From: Betaproteobacteria bacterium Ga0077526
GTDB lineage: Bacteria; Pseudomonadota; Gammaproteobacteria; Burkholderiales; Ga0077523
NCBI GenBank assembly: GCA_001464765.1
Contig: LNDV01000038.1
Span: 124,001 to 188,000 of the forward strand
DNA length: 64,000 nt
Reading direction: 5' to 3'
Positions within the stretch are counted from its first letter, which is position 1; each line of letters begins with the position of its first letter. Both the position numbers and the translations under genes were made by a program. This document shows, piece after piece, positions 26,018 through 33,975 of the stretch. Below the pieces are notes generated by a model. That model worked only from the letters and a program-made list of their open reading frames with translations. It had not been told where the DNA came from and did not search any database.

Positions 26018-27099
26018 GCGACGCCGCAGGCATCGGATCGCGTTTCCGGGGCCGGCTGTTCGGTCCCGGCCTCGCGTCGGATGGCGTCGAGGTGCCTTTT
26101 TCCGCCTCGGCGCTCGGGCTCGCCATCGACCACGAACCGCCGGTCGACGTTCCGTCCTGGTCCGGCGTGCGCTGGCGGAACGGCGGTTTCAACAACTCGC
26201 AGCTGTTCTTGGAATGGCCGTCCGATGCAGGAGGCTATTCGCTCACGGTCTCCGACGAGTCGGCCAAGGCCGCCCTGCTTACGCACCTGAAGGCGGGGCA
26301 GCAGCACGTTCACACGGTCTCCCGAGGCACCCGACGGGCATCCATCGGCCTTCTGATCACCCTAGTGGGTGTGCCGCTCCTGCTGCTCGGGCTGTTTCTT
26401 TCGCAAACAGACCGAATCGTCGACTGGGCCGTGAGCCGTATCCCTGTGGACACCGAGATCAAGCTCGGACGCCAGGCGTTCGCGCAACACAAGGCCACGC
26501 TGTCCATCGAGGACGATCATCCGGCACTGCCCATGCTCCGCGAGCTGGGTCGCAAGCTCACACAGGGCTCGCCCTATCCCTACGAGTTCTACATCGCGAA
26601 GGACGCGACGGTGAATGCCTTTGCCATGCCGGGGGGCTTCGTCGTGTTCCACTCGGGGCTGCTCGCCAAGGCCGACAGTGCGGAGGAGGTGGCGGGAGTG
26701 CTCGCCCACGAGATCCAGCACGTCGAACGTCGCCACGGTCTGCGCGGTCTGGTGCATTCGGCCGGGTGGCAGGTGATCCTGTCGCTGGTACTCGGTGAGG
26801 CAGGGGCATCCATGGCCGGCACCTGGGCCGCGAACCTCGGGGCGCTGCAGTTTTCGCGCTCGCAGGAGAGCGAGGCGGATGCCCTCGGGGCCACACGACT
26901 GATGACCTTCCAGATCGACCCGCGTGGCATGGCCACGTTCTTCCGCAAGCTCGCGAGTGAAGGCTCCAACGTCCCCACGCTGCTATCCAGCCACCCAGCG
27001 AGCGAAGATCGTCTACGGGCGGTGGAGGCCATGGTGCCTGCCGGCACCACCTTTCCCGCCCTGCCCTATGACTACGCCCGACTGAAGGGGTCGCCGTGA
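26014..27099 (+). CDS. M48-family membrane zinc metallopeptidase
   Basis: A 361-residue peptidase. Residues 1-100 form a soluble beta-rich N-terminal region, followed by a transmembrane helix at about 109-130 (GLLITLVGVPLLLLGLF). The peptidase domain has the zinc motif HEIQH and the third ligand Glu in SQESEADALGA. A hydrophobic stretch (AGWQVILSLVLG) between them is typical of M48 enzymes. The overall plan resembles the betaproteobacterial M48 proteins with an extra N-terminal domain rather than HtpX or BepA. The GTG start overlaps the AIM24 stop and its own stop overlaps apt. A role in envelope quality control is plausible by family. Confidence 0.88.
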   Translation: MSDAAGIGSRFRGRLFGPGLASDGVEVPFSASALGLAIDHEPPVDVPSWSGVRWRNGGFNNSQLFLEWPSDAGGYSLTVSDESAKAALLTHLKAGQQHVHTVSRGTRRASIGLLITLVGVPLLLLGLFLSQTDRIVDWAVSRIPVDTEIKLGRQAFAQHKATLSIEDDHPALPMLRELGRKLTQGSPYPYEFYIAKDATVNAFAMPGGFVVFHSGLLAKADSAEEVAGVLAHEIQHVERRHGLRGLVHSAGWQVILSLVLGEAGASMAGTWAANLGALQFSRSQESEADALGATRLMTFQIDPRGMATFFRKLASEGSNVPTLLSSHPASEDRLRAVEAMVPAGTTFPALPYDYARLKGSP

Positions 27100-27629
27100 C
27101 GATCGATCTCGCCCGGTTCATCCGCACGATCCCCGACTACCCGAAGACCGGCATCCTGTTCCGGGATATCACGACGCTTATCGCCGATGGTGCCGCGTTC
27201 CGCGAAACCATCGACCGCCTGGCCGCTCGCTGCGAGTCGCTGGGTGCCAGCAAGGTGGCGGCGATCGAGTCACGCGGCTTTCTCTTCGGCGCGCCGCTGG
27301 CTGCAGCGCTCGGCATCGGCTTCGTGCCGATCCGCAAGCCGGGCAAGCTGCCGGGCAAGGTGATCGCGCAGGACTACAGCCTGGAGTACGGGCAGGATCG
27401 CGTGGAGATGCACGTCGACGTCATCGCGCCGGGGGAGAAGATCGTGCTGGTGGACGATCTGATCGCGACGGGCGGCACTGCGCTCGCGGCGCTCGCGCTC
27501 ATCCGCAGCACCGGTGCCGTAGTGCAGGAATGCCTGTTCGTGGTGGAGCTTCCCGATCTCGAGGGCCGACAGCGCATCGAAAGCGAAGGCGTACCCGTCC
27601 ATTCGCTGGTGCTTTTCGAAGGGCACTGA
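27096..27629 (+). CDS. apt: Adenine phosphoribosyltransferase
   Basis: Purine salvage enzyme that makes AMP from adenine and PRPP. The 177 residues match the family length. Seen: the FRDIT segment near residue 22, the substrate loop ESRGFLFGAPLA, and the PRPP-binding motif VLVDDLIATGGT. The GTG start overlaps the peptidase stop by 4 bases. The coupling to an AIM24 protein and a membrane peptidase is not explained by known purine metabolism. Confidence 0.96.
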   Translation: MTIDLARFIRTIPDYPKTGILFRDITTLIADGAAFRETIDRLAARCESLGASKVAAIESRGFLFGAPLAAALGIGFVPIRKPGKLPGKVIAQDYSLEYGQDRVEMHVDVIAPGEKIVLVDDLIATGGTALAALALIRSTGAVVQECLFVVELPDLEGRQRIESEGVPVHSLVLFEGH

Positions 27630-27658
27630 CGGCCGGACCCGAATCGCAGGCCCGGCCG
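27630..27658. terminator. Possible hairpin terminator between convergent genes
   Basis: Inverted repeat CGGCCGG (27630-27636) / CCGGCCG (27652-27658) with a 15-base loop, between apt and the convergent GlcG-like gene. It lacks a T-tract, so intrinsic termination would be weak. Confidence 0.35.
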
Positions 27659-27680
27659 AGTTGCAGACGGGACTGCGTGA

Positions 27681-28160
27681 TTACTTGAGGTCGTCCTTCA
27701 CGGCGTCGAGCGACGCCTGGGCGCAGATGCCGTCCTGCTCCGCGGTCGCGCCGCTCACGCCGATCGCGCCGATGTGCTCGCCGCTGCCGGTCTTGATGGG
27801 AATGCCGCCCTCGAAGGTCACGAGGCCGGGCACGTGGGCGATGCCGGGGATGCGCTGCGCGATCTCGCCGAGGAACTTGGAGGGGAACGGAAAGCTCGCG
27901 GAGGTATTGGCCTTCAATTGCGCGATCTGCACGCTGCCGAGGAAGGAGCCGTCCATCCGCTCGAAGTACTTGAGGTTCGCGCCGTCATCCAGGATGGCGA
28001 TGTTCATGCGCCAGCCTTCGGCCTTGGCCTTGGCGACGCAGGCGGCTGCCATCTTGCGAGCCGTGTCGATGGTGAGGACGGTCTTCTTCTCCTGCGCGAA
28101 CGCGGAGGACGAAGTCACGGCAGCGATGAGAAGCGAACCGGCGATGAGAGAGAATTTCAT
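27681..28160 (-). CDS. Exported GlcG/HbpS-family protein
   Basis: A 159-residue secreted member of the GlcG/HbpS family, small proteins that bind haem or act as sensors or accessories. A signal peptide covers residues 1-22 (AVTSSSAFAQ). The mature part shows the family segments ARKMAAACVAKAKAEGWRMNIA, LKYFERMDG and the glycine-rich GGIPIKTGSGEHIGAIGVSGAT. It is convergent with apt and has no evident functional partner nearby. Haem binding is family knowledge; no clear ligand could be picked out. Confidence 0.85.
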   Translation of the reverse strand: MKFSLIAGSLLIAAVTSSSAFAQEKKTVLTIDTARKMAAACVAKAKAEGWRMNIAILDDGANLKYFERMDGSFLGSVQIAQLKANTSASFPFPSKFLGEIAQRIPGIAHVPGLVTFEGGIPIKTGSGEHIGAIGVSGATAEQDGICAQASLDAVKDDLK

Positions 28161-28261
28161 GGGCGATCTCCGAAGACGTTGAGGACGAAGCGAGCCGACG
28201 GCTCGCGCGGGCTGCAACGATAACAGCATATGGTGGACAATCCGGCGACGACCTCGTTCGA

Positions 28262-29047
28262 TCACATTACGCCCAGGATCCAGCCCTCGCAGTTCGCCAC
28301 GGCACGCTCTGCCTCGGTGAGGGGCGGCTCCCAGAACCGGCCGAGCGCATCGCGGGCTTCCATGTCCTGGAGCCAGCGGGCCACGGCATAGGCATCCTGC
28401 TCGTCGGCCGTCCGCCCTGCCCGCGGATAGCGGCGCCGCGACAGCGAGGGGTAGACCTCGGCGATCACCGAGACGTCCCCAGGGGGACGCCAGCCGTCGA
28501 ACGGCCACCAGAACAGCCGGTCACCACAGGCCTGCCGCAGCCACCGCAGCCAGGGAAGCCCCGCGTGCGTGGAGGTGGCCACCGAACCCTGCACATCGAA
28601 CTGGAACACACTCTTGGCGGAGGACGTCCACTGCTCGCACAGCCGGAACTCGGTGTTGCGGCCGGTTCGGCCAGCGAGGCCCGCAGCGGTTCCCTTGGTG
28701 CGTCCCTCGCGGACGTCGCGAACAGCTACGCCTGGGTCCGCCGTGGGCCAGTGGCGGCTGAAGTCATCGAGGAATTCCGGCCAAGCGTGCAGGCCAACGC
28801 GCCGGAAGTAGGCGATCGGAAAGGAGAACCCGTGGTCGACGCCGATAAGGACCCGCCGGTCGCCGGAAACGAGCTCCCGCAGATACCCGGCGAGGTCCCG
28901 TCGCGCCCAGTGCCGGCCGGTCCGGGGTGGTGTCCGTTCCGGCTCGCGGCCGGGCAGCGCAGAGTACATCTGCAGGCCGGGCAGTCGTGCTTCCGGATGC
29001 GCGGCGCCGGAGTAGTCGACACCCACGGTCAGATCGAACGATTTCAT
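28262..29047 (-). CDS. DUF429-like predicted RNase H-fold protein
   Basis: A 261-residue protein resembling the DUF429 group of predicted RNase H-like nucleases. Evidence: the N-terminal strand SFDLTVGVDYSGA with an Asp at the first catalytic position, a second acidic strand VLIGVDHGFSFP, and a third, VIAEVYPSL. These three acidic sites fit an RNase H core. The ATG at 29047 opens directly on the first strand. A longer frame reaching into folE is rejected. No partner gene is close enough to indicate a pathway, and function is unknown. Confidence 0.6.
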   Translation of the reverse strand: MKSFDLTVGVDYSGAAHPEARLPGLQMYSALPGREPERTPPRTGRHWARRDLAGYLRELVSGDRRVLIGVDHGFSFPIAYFRRVGLHAWPEFLDDFSRHWPTADPGVAVRDVREGRTKGTAAGLAGRTGRNTEFRLCEQWTSSAKSVFQFDVQGSVATSTHAGLPWLRWLRQACGDRLFWWPFDGWRPPGDVSVIAEVYPSLSRRRYPRAGRTADEQDAYAVARWLQDMEARDALGRFWEPPLTEAERAVANCEGWILGVM

Positions 29048-29234
29048 GTGGAGCTGGTCTGTCCTGAGGTTGCCGGAGTGACCGCGGAAGACCTGGACAA
29101 CCTGTGCATTCACGAAGATTGTCCAGGCGTCCCCGGATGGCAGGCGCGGTACTATCAGCCTATATTCCGAGATCCAGTGCCCGTGGCCGGCGGATTCGTC
29201 CCCGGGCCGGTGCCGTCCCTCCCTGGAGACGCCG

Positions 29235-29957
29235 TTGAGCACAACCAATCGAATAGTGCCAGTTCCCTCGCCTGCTGAGTCCGCAGCGTCCAGCGCTTCG
29301 GCACGCATCCGGCGACGCATCGAGATTGCCGGGCATCGCTACCATGCCAACGACAACATCGCCAAGTTCATCGAGGACCCGAAGGAACTCGACGCCCTCG
29401 AGGATGAAGTAGCGGAGCGCATGCAGGAAGTGCTGGAAGCGCTCGTCATCGACACGGTGAGCGACCACAACACGCAAGGCACCGCCCGTCGCGTAGCGCG
29501 CATGTTCCTGAACGAAGTGTTCCGCGGCCGTTACCAGGCTGCGCCCAACGTCACCGAGTTTCCGAACGTGGAGCGCGTCAACGAGCTGATGATGATCGGG
29601 CCGATCACGGTGCGCAGCGCGTGCTCGCACCATCTGGTTCCCATCATGGGCAAGCTGTGGATCGGCGTGCTGCCGAGCGAGCGATCCAACCTGATCGGCC
29701 TGTCCAAGTACGCGCGTCTCGCGGACTGGGTCCTGAGCCGCCCGCAGATCCAGGAAGAAGCCGTGATGCAGCTCGCGGACCTGCTGGAAACCCGTCTGGA
29801 ACCCGATGGCCTGGCGATCGTGCTGGAGGCCGACCACTTCTGCATGCAGTGGCGCGGCGTGAAAGACGACACGCAGATGACCAACAGCGTGATGCGAGGC
29901 GCTTTCCTCCACAACCCCGAGCTTCGACGCGAGTTCCTGCAACTGTTGCGTCGCTGA
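29235..29957 (+). CDS. folE: GTP cyclohydrolase I
   Basis: Makes 7,8-dihydroneopterin triphosphate from GTP for folate or pterin synthesis. The 240 residues include the zinc ligands Cys130 and His133 in ACSHHLVP and Cys203 in DHFCMQW, and the core LSKYARLADWV. The start is a TTG at 29235 with GGAG and a 6-base spacer; a GTG at 29256 is a weaker alternative. The first ~35 residues are less conserved, as is common. A pterin cofactor could serve an aromatic amino acid hydroxylase feeding homogentisate, but none is in the window. Confidence 0.95.
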   Translation: MSTTNRIVPVPSPAESAASSASARIRRRIEIAGHRYHANDNIAKFIEDPKELDALEDEVAERMQEVLEALVIDTVSDHNTQGTARRVARMFLNEVFRGRYQAAPNVTEFPNVERVNELMMIGPITVRSACSHHLVPIMGKLWIGVLPSERSNLIGLSKYARLADWVLSRPQIQEEAVMQLADLLETRLEPDGLAIVLEADHFCMQWRGVKDDTQMTNSVMRGAFLHNPELRREFLQLLRR

Positions 29958-29964
29958 GCGAGCC

Positions 29965-30936
29965 CTATTCCAGGCGGATGCCGGCAGCGTTGATGACTTG
30001 AGCCCAGCGCTGGCTCTCGTTGGAGACGAACCCGGCAAACTGCCCGGGCGCCGCACCGAAAAGCTCCACGCCGCCTTCCTCCAGCTTGCGTGCGACATCG
30101 CGCTGGCGGAGCGTCTCATCCACCGTGCGGTACAGGAGCGTCACGACGTCCATGGGCGTCTTGGCCGGCGCGACGATGCCCTGCCAGGCAAAGGCGTCGA
30201 ACCCCTTGATGCCGGACTCGTCCAGCGTCGGCACCTGAGGCAACGCGGCAAGACGCTGGCGGGTCGTCACCGCGAGCGCCTTGAGGCGATTGCCGCTCAT
30301 GGCACCTCGCACGGTCGGCAAGTCCAGAATCGCGAACGCCAGGCGTCCGCCGATCAGATCCTGAAGCACAGGGGCAGCCCCGCGATACGGCACATGCTGT
30401 GCGGACGCCCCCAACTGGCGCAGGTAGAGTTCCGTGGCCAGATGGTGCGGCGAACCCAGACCGGGGCTGCCGTAGTCCAGCTGCCCGGGACGGGCGCGGA
30501 GCTGCGCAGCCAGATCGGCGACGGACTGAATCGGGCTGTCCGCGTTTACCACGACCACCAGAGGAATTCTCGCCACCCGCGCCACCGGCATGAGATCCCG
30601 CTCGGGATCGTACGGCAGCTTCCGGTACAGACTGCGATTGGTCGCGAGGGTGGCGGTGTCCGCCAGCATCAGCGTGTGGCCGTCGGGGTTGGCCCTGGCG
30701 AGCACCTCCGCCGCGACCACGGTCGTCGCGCCCGGCTTGTTGTCGATCACCACCGACTGTCCCAGACGCGCCGACAGGTCCGCGCCGAGCGTGCGGGCGA
30801 TGAAGTCGGTCGCGCCACCTGCCGGGTAGGGAACGAGGAGCCGGATCGGTCGGCTCGGAAACGTGCCGCCTAGCGCCGTCCGGACCGACAACGGGGCCGC
30901 GAGGGCCCCAAGGATCAGCGCGCGACGGGAGATCAC
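29965..30936 (-). CDS. Bug-family periplasmic solute-binding protein
   Basis: A 323-residue extracytoplasmic receptor of the Bug/TctC family, abundant in betaproteobacteria and usually binding carboxylates or aromatic acids for tripartite tricarboxylate transporters. Seen: an N-terminal signal with SRR (possibly Tat) before a hydrophobic run, the opening PIRLLVPYPAGGATD, and family segments VIDNKPGA and PYRGAAPVLQDLIGG. The GTG at 30936 overlaps the hmgA stop (GTGA). Its place as last gene of the homogentisate operon suggests it captures a related aromatic acid. No TctA/TctB membrane parts are present, as is usual for orphan Bug genes. Confidence 0.92.
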   Translation of the reverse strand: MISRRALILGALAAPLSVRTALGGTFPSRPIRLLVPYPAGGATDFIARTLGADLSARLGQSVVIDNKPGATTVVAAEVLARANPDGHTLMLADTATLATNRSLYRKLPYDPERDLMPVARVARIPLVVVVNADSPIQSVADLAAQLRARPGQLDYGSPGLGSPHHLATELYLRQLGASAQHVPYRGAAPVLQDLIGGRLAFAILDLPTVRGAMSGNRLKALAVTTRQRLAALPQVPTLDESGIKGFDAFAWQGIVAPAKTPMDVVTLLYRTVDETLRQRDVARKLEEGGVELFGAAPGQFAGFVSNESQRWAQVINAAGIRLE

Positions 30937-32072
30937 GACGGGGTCTCGACCTTTCGGCGCCACGAGTCCACGTAACGCGTCTGCTCCACCCCTTCGGGCA
31001 TCGGCTCGATCTCGACCGGGAAACGCGTGTCGATCATCACGGCGACCTCGTCCGTCTCCTTGCGGCCGGACTTGGCACCGATATCGAAGGCCTTGGGATG
31101 GGGCCCGTGTGTGAAGCCGCACGGATGCACGGTCATCATGCCGGGGTGGATGTTGTCGCGCGAGAAGAACTGTCCGCGGTGGTAGAAGATGATCTCGTCG
31201 TAGTCGTCGTTGTTGTGGAAGAACGGCACCTTCAGCGCACCGGGATCGGACTCGATCGGTCGCGGGCAGAAGGTGCACACCACGAAATTCTTCGCGACGA
31301 AGGTGGTGTGGGCCGAGGGTGGCAGGTGGTAGCGATGGCTCATCAGCGGCCGGATGTCGCGCCAGTTCACGCGGGCCACGCAGAGGTCGCCATGCCAGCC
31401 GACGGCATCCAGCGGGTTGAACGGGTACGCGATGGTTGCCACACGCCCGCGACGCTTCACCCGGACGCGAGTGGGCTGGTCGCCCTGCTGCGCGCGGAAC
31501 GCGTCGTCGATCTTCGGCGTATCGATCACGGCCGGATCGAAGATCGCATGGGGGCCGACGATGCCCTTCTCCGGGAGCTGGTAGGAACCTTCGGTGGCTT
31601 CCACCAGCAGCATCACGGTGGGTTCCGCCGGTTCGATGCGCCACATGGTGCCGCGCGGCAGCACGACATAGTCCCCGTCGCGGTAGCGTAGGTGACCCCA
31701 GTCACAGTAAAGCGATCCCGAGCCTTCGTGGACGAAGAGCAATTCGTCGCCGTCGGCATTGCGCACGAGGTGCGGCATCGGCGCGGACGTGCGCCAGATG
31801 CGCACCTGCACATCGCCATTGCCGAGCACCTTCGCGGCCGCCCAGGGATCCTCCCCGTCGGACGGCAGCAGGTTGAGGTCGAACGCCTGCGGCTGCAGCG
31901 TACCGTCGAAGCTCACCCAGTCCGTCGGGCGATGGCGGTGATGGAAATGGCAACTGGGACCGAAGAAGCCCTCCTTGCCCATCTCGCGCTCGTATGTGCC
32001 TTCCGGCAGGTCGGCGTGGGCCTGTCGGGAGTACTCCCCTTCCGCCCTCGGGTAAGAGATCCATCGCTTCAT
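30933..32072 (-). CDS. hmgA: Homogentisate 1,2-dioxygenase
   Basis: Iron enzyme that opens the homogentisate ring to maleylacetoacetate. The 379-residue form is shorter than the ~430-residue Pseudomonas/eukaryotic type but has the same cupin C-terminal core. Iron-ligand segments are visible: HNNDDYDEIIFYHRG at about residues 286-300 (His and Glu) and HPCGFTHGPHP at about 316-326 (His). The ATG overlaps the stop of the DUF2783 gene by 4 bases. It receives its substrate from the flavoprotein hydroxylase two genes upstream if that enzyme makes homogentisate. Confidence 0.93.
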   Translation of the reverse strand: MKRWISYPRAEGEYSRQAHADLPEGTYEREMGKEGFFGPSCHFHHRHRPTDWVSFDGTLQPQAFDLNLLPSDGEDPWAAAKVLGNGDVQVRIWRTSAPMPHLVRNADGDELLFVHEGSGSLYCDWGHLRYRDGDYVVLPRGTMWRIEPAEPTVMLLVEATEGSYQLPEKGIVGPHAIFDPAVIDTPKIDDAFRAQQGDQPTRVRVKRRGRVATIAYPFNPLDAVGWHGDLCVARVNWRDIRPLMSHRYHLPPSAHTTFVAKNFVVCTFCPRPIESDPGALKVPFFHNNDDYDEIIFYHRGQFFSRDNIHPGMMTVHPCGFTHGPHPKAFDIGAKSGRKETDEVAVMIDTRFPVEIEPMPEGVEQTRYVDSWRRKVETPS

Positions 32073-32290
32073 GGGTCGAGTCCTCCTTCGCTGCGATCGT
32101 CCACGCCCGCCCTGGCGATGGCCAGCGCCTCGCGCAGCACGGCGAGATCGCCGATGTGATTGGAAAGCAGCAGCACGAGCCGTGCGTTCAGCAGTGTGCT
32201 CTGCCCGTCGTCGAGGCCGGCGTGCGCATCGATGAGCGACTGATAGAAGTCGTCAGGCTGCGCGAGATTGGGTGCCGTCGTGAGTGTCAT
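32069..32290 (-). CDS. DUF2783 small protein, probable MhaB-type coupling subunit
   Basis: A 73-residue acidic protein with the DUF2783 pattern (NLAQPDDFYQSLIDAHAGL, then LNARLVLLLSNHIGDL). It begins inside the 3' end of the flavoprotein gene (38-base overlap) and its stop overlaps the hmgA start. In Pseudomonas putida U, 3-hydroxyphenylacetate hydroxylase needs a flavoprotein (MhaA) plus a small coupling protein of about 8 kDa (MhaB), next to homogentisate genes. Size, position and overlap match that pair, so a coupling role is inferred; I have not compared the sequences directly. Confidence 0.7.
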   Translation of the reverse strand: MTLTTAPNLAQPDDFYQSLIDAHAGLDDGQSTLLNARLVLLLSNHIGDLAVLREALAIARAGVDDRSEGGLDP

Positions 32291-33965
32291 CTTCGATTCC
32301 GTACACACGCCGCAGGGCGCCTTCCACCGCCGCTGGCTTCCAGGCGCGCCAGCGTGCGGCCACATGCTGATCCGGGCGCAGCAGATAGAGCGTCCCCGGC
32401 TTCGCATCGAAACGCTGCGCGAGAATGCCGTCCGCGTCGACGACTGCGTTCGCGACGGCTCCGAGGGAGTCGGCGTCGGCTTCCGTGCGGGCCACGACCC
32501 AGATACGCGCCGTTTCGGCGTGCTGCCGTGACATCTCGCGCACTTCGGCGACGGTGGTCTGCGCTGAATCGTGTGCGAAGAGCACCAGCTCGCATCGTCC
32601 CCCGATGAGGTCCAGCCACCATCGCGGGCGGCCGCCGTAGCGAACCGGGGCATCGGCGCTTGGCGCGCCGGGCACCATGGTGCCGGCGAAAGTCGCCGAA
32701 TCGGGCGTGGAAAGCGCACTGTCGCGATGGCTCGTCGGCAGCGACAGGCGCCCGCTGTTCACGAGCCTTCTGGCGAACGGGTGGTCGCGTGCCAGATCCA
32801 GCACGGCATCCCGGAACACGCGGCTCATCGCGCTCTTCGGGGTAATGAAGTCCGTGGCTCGGGTCGAGTTGAGGATGTTCTCGTCCGCGGCCTCGACGCG
32901 CTCCCGGTCGTAGCTCTCCAGCAGCGAGGGCGGGGACTTTCCGCCGAGAACCCGCGCGAGTTTCCAGCAGAGGTTGTCGGCGTCCTGGATGCCGCTGTTG
33001 GCGCCCCGGGCGCCGAACGGTGAAACCTGATGGGCGGCGTCGCCAGCGAAGATCACGCGGCCGTGCAGAAAGCGATCGAGGCGACGGCACTGGAACGTAT
33101 AGACACTGACCCATTGGAGCTCGAACGGCCGGTCGTCACCCAGCATCGCCCGGATGCGCGGGATCACGTTCTCGGGCTTCTTCTCTTCCTCGGGGTCGGC
33201 ATCCCAGCCGAGCTGGAAATCGATGCGCCACACGTCATCCGCCTGGCGGTGCAGCAGGACGGACTGGTTGCGATGGAACGGCGGATCGAACCAGAACCAG
33301 CGCTCCGTCGGGAAGTCGCCCTGCATGTGCACATCGGCGATGAGGAAGCGGTCCCGGAAGACCTGCCCCTTCCATTCGAGGCCCAGGAAGTCGCGTACAG
33401 CACTGCGGGCACCGTCGCACGCAATGACGTAGGCCGCGCGCAGGTCGTACTCGCCGTCTGCAGTGGCAACCCGAACGGTGACGCCGTCGGCGTCCTGCGA
33501 GATCCCGCATACACGGTTGCGCCAGCGCACCTCCGCACGGCCGAGCTCGAGGAGCCGCTCGAGCATCGCCTCTTCGAGGTGGTACTGCTGCAGATTGACG
33601 AAGGCGGGACGCCGATGCCCGCTCTCCGGGAGAAGGTCGAACTGATAAGCGAGCCGGTCGCGGTGAAACACCTTGCCGATACGCCAGCCGATGCCGCGGT
33701 CGACCACCGGATCGCCGCAGCCCAGGCGATCGAGGATCTCCAGCGTTCGCTTGGCGTAGCAGATGGCCCGCGAGCCGGTGCTCACGGTGTTGTTGTCGTC
33801 GAGCACCAGCACATCGACGCCCTGGAGCGTGAGGTCGATGGCGCACGCGAGCCCGACCGGGCCCGCGCCCACGATGATCACCGGGTGCGGCGAGCCCCTG
33901 GCGCCGCCGTCGAGTTCCGGCGGACGGACGTAGTCGAACGACGGCGCACGGTAGGTGGTGGCCAT
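32253..33965 (-). CDS. FAD monooxygenase, probable 3-hydroxyphenylacetate 6-hydroxylase (MhaA-like)
   Basis: A 570-residue group A flavoprotein hydroxylase. Seen: the dinucleotide fold VIIVGAGPVGLACAIDL at ~35-52, the CDGARSAVRDFLGLEW segment, and the FAD-ribityl motif GRVIFAGDAAHQVSPFGARG. A thioredoxin-like C-terminal domain, as in MhpA and PheA relatives, covers the last ~150 residues. Best reading: it hydroxylates 3-hydroxyphenylacetate to homogentisate with NADH, because the small DUF2783 protein and hmgA follow at once. 3-(3-hydroxyphenyl)propionate hydroxylase is the main alternative. The ATG at 33965 begins ten bases after the MBL gene; a longer open frame upstream overlaps that gene and is not used. 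Confidence 0.8.
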   Translation of the reverse strand: MATTYRAPSFDYVRPPELDGGARGSPHPVIIVGAGPVGLACAIDLTLQGVDVLVLDDNNTVSTGSRAICYAKRTLEILDRLGCGDPVVDRGIGWRIGKVFHRDRLAYQFDLLPESGHRRPAFVNLQQYHLEEAMLERLLELGRAEVRWRNRVCGISQDADGVTVRVATADGEYDLRAAYVIACDGARSAVRDFLGLEWKGQVFRDRFLIADVHMQGDFPTERWFWFDPPFHRNQSVLLHRQADDVWRIDFQLGWDADPEEEKKPENVIPRIRAMLGDDRPFELQWVSVYTFQCRRLDRFLHGRVIFAGDAAHQVSPFGARGANSGIQDADNLCWKLARVLGGKSPPSLLESYDRERVEAADENILNSTRATDFITPKSAMSRVFRDAVLDLARDHPFARRLVNSGRLSLPTSHRDSALSTPDSATFAGTMVPGAPSADAPVRYGGRPRWWLDLIGGRCELVLFAHDSAQTTVAEVREMSRQHAETARIWVVARTEADADSLGAVANAVVDADGILAQRFDAKPGTLYLLRPDQHVAARWRAWKPAAVEGALRRVYGIEDDTHDGTQSRAA

Positions 33966-33975
33966 GACGCGCCGC

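Noticed and set aside
29048..29320. N-terminal extension of the DUF429-like gene into folE
   Set aside because: It would overlap a secure gene on the other strand, and the conserved part begins exactly at the ATG at 29047.
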